From assembly GCA_001795335.1 (NCBI GenBank), contig MGOK01000099.1, positions 911 through 7,218 on the forward strand: 6,308 nt of DNA, read 5' to 3'. Below are positions 6,065 through 6,308 of this stretch, in pieces (the first letter of the stretch is position 1; each line of letters begins with the position of its first letter). The translations under genes and the position numbers were made by a program. Below the pieces are notes generated by a model that had not been told where the DNA came from, did not search any database, and saw only the letters and a program-made list of their open reading frames with translations. Origin of the DNA: Chloroflexi bacterium RBG_19FT_COMBO_55_16 (lineage in GTDB: Bacteria; Chloroflexota; Anaerolineae; Anaerolineales; UBA4823).

Positions 6065-6308
6065 CTACCTCCTCCTATACCATCGACCTTGAACCGGTCG
6101 GTCGCCGCGTCCAGGTAGGAACCAAGTCAACCCTGCTCGCCGCAGCCCAGGCGGCCGGGGTGGAGCTGGTCGCCGTGTGTGGCGGGATCGGGTCTTGCAC
6201 AACCTGCCGCGTGCGCCTGGTGACTGGCGAGCTTTCACCTCCCACCCTCGTCGAAGAGGCTGAGCTTAGTCTGGATGAACTTGCTGATGGTTTCCGACTG
6301 GCCTGCCA
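6061..6308 (+). CDS. RACo-type reductive activator of corrinoid protein, N-terminal [2Fe-2S] domain (3' end outside window)
   Basis: The open frame starts at a TTG that shares four bases (TTGA) with the corrinoid gene's stop and runs past the window end, giving 82 complete codons. The product begins MTTSSYTIDLEPVGRRVQVG and contains CGGIGSCTTCRVRLVTGEL with Cys40, Cys46 and Cys49, plus Cys82 in RLAC. This is a full C-x5-C-x2-C...C set for a [2Fe-2S] ferredoxin domain. Such a domain directly after a corrinoid protein is typical of bacterial RACo/RACE activators (DUF4445/ASKHA family), which use ATP to reduce inactive Co(II) to Co(I). The ASKHA ATPase part would lie beyond the window, so a stand-alone ferredoxin is not strictly excluded. 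No ATG lies near the start and no good Shine-Dalgarno is seen, so translation probably depends on coupling with the corrinoid gene. Confidence 0.82.
   Translation, partial: MTTSSYTIDLEPVGRRVQVGTKSTLLAAAQAAGVELVAVCGGIGSCTTCRVRLVTGELSPPTLVEEAELSLDELADGFRLAC

Overview
The window is a GC-rich bacterial segment (roughly 58-60 % GC by eye) with tightly packed genes. The protein styles suggest an anaerobic bacterium, most likely Chloroflexota (Anaerolineae-like). The suggestive features are a DnaE-family polymerase with an LHTHSYYSFLRG-type start, an HQNQP...HGRGA esterase, and a corrinoid protein next to a [2Fe-2S] activator. This assignment rests on remembered protein families, not on a search, and is tentative.

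Layout. (1) Bases 3-194 (+) are the last 63 codons of a class I SAM-dependent methyltransferase. Bases 195-315 are non-coding, with no convincing promoter or terminator. (2) Bases 316-1417 (+) hold a two-gene unit, a phospholipase/carboxylesterase-type alpha/beta hydrolase and a GNAT acetyltransferase, overlapping by 8 bp. (3) Bases 1432-4554 (-), convergent with GNAT across a 14-bp gap, encode a 1040-residue DnaE-family DNA polymerase III alpha subunit. It has intact polymerase aspartates and a degenerate PHP domain, so it is probably a DnaE2-like accessory or translesion type. (4) Bases 4555-4638 are an 84-bp divergent intergenic region carrying two copies of ATACAGGTAT. (5) Bases 4639-6308 (+) are a corrinoid methyl-transfer operon: a DUF1638 protein, a B12-binding corrinoid protein of the MtaC/MtbC/MttC/MtgC type, and the N-terminal [2Fe-2S] domain of a RACo-type reductive activator that runs off the window.

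How the genes work together. In known corrinoid systems a substrate-specific methyltransferase methylates Co(I) on the corrinoid protein, a second methyltransferase passes the methyl to a carrier (tetrahydrofolate or coenzyme M), and an ATP-dependent activator re-reduces Co(II) formed by accidental oxidation. The carrier protein and the activator are visible here, but no MtxB- or MtxA-type methyltransferase is. The DUF1638 protein occupies the promoter-proximal position and has conserved-looking Cys/His positions, which makes it the most interesting unknown. The polymerase shares only the divergent control region with this operon. The hydrolase and GNAT pair has no visible link to it.

No tRNA, rRNA, CRISPR array, insertion sequence or cobalamin riboswitch was seen.
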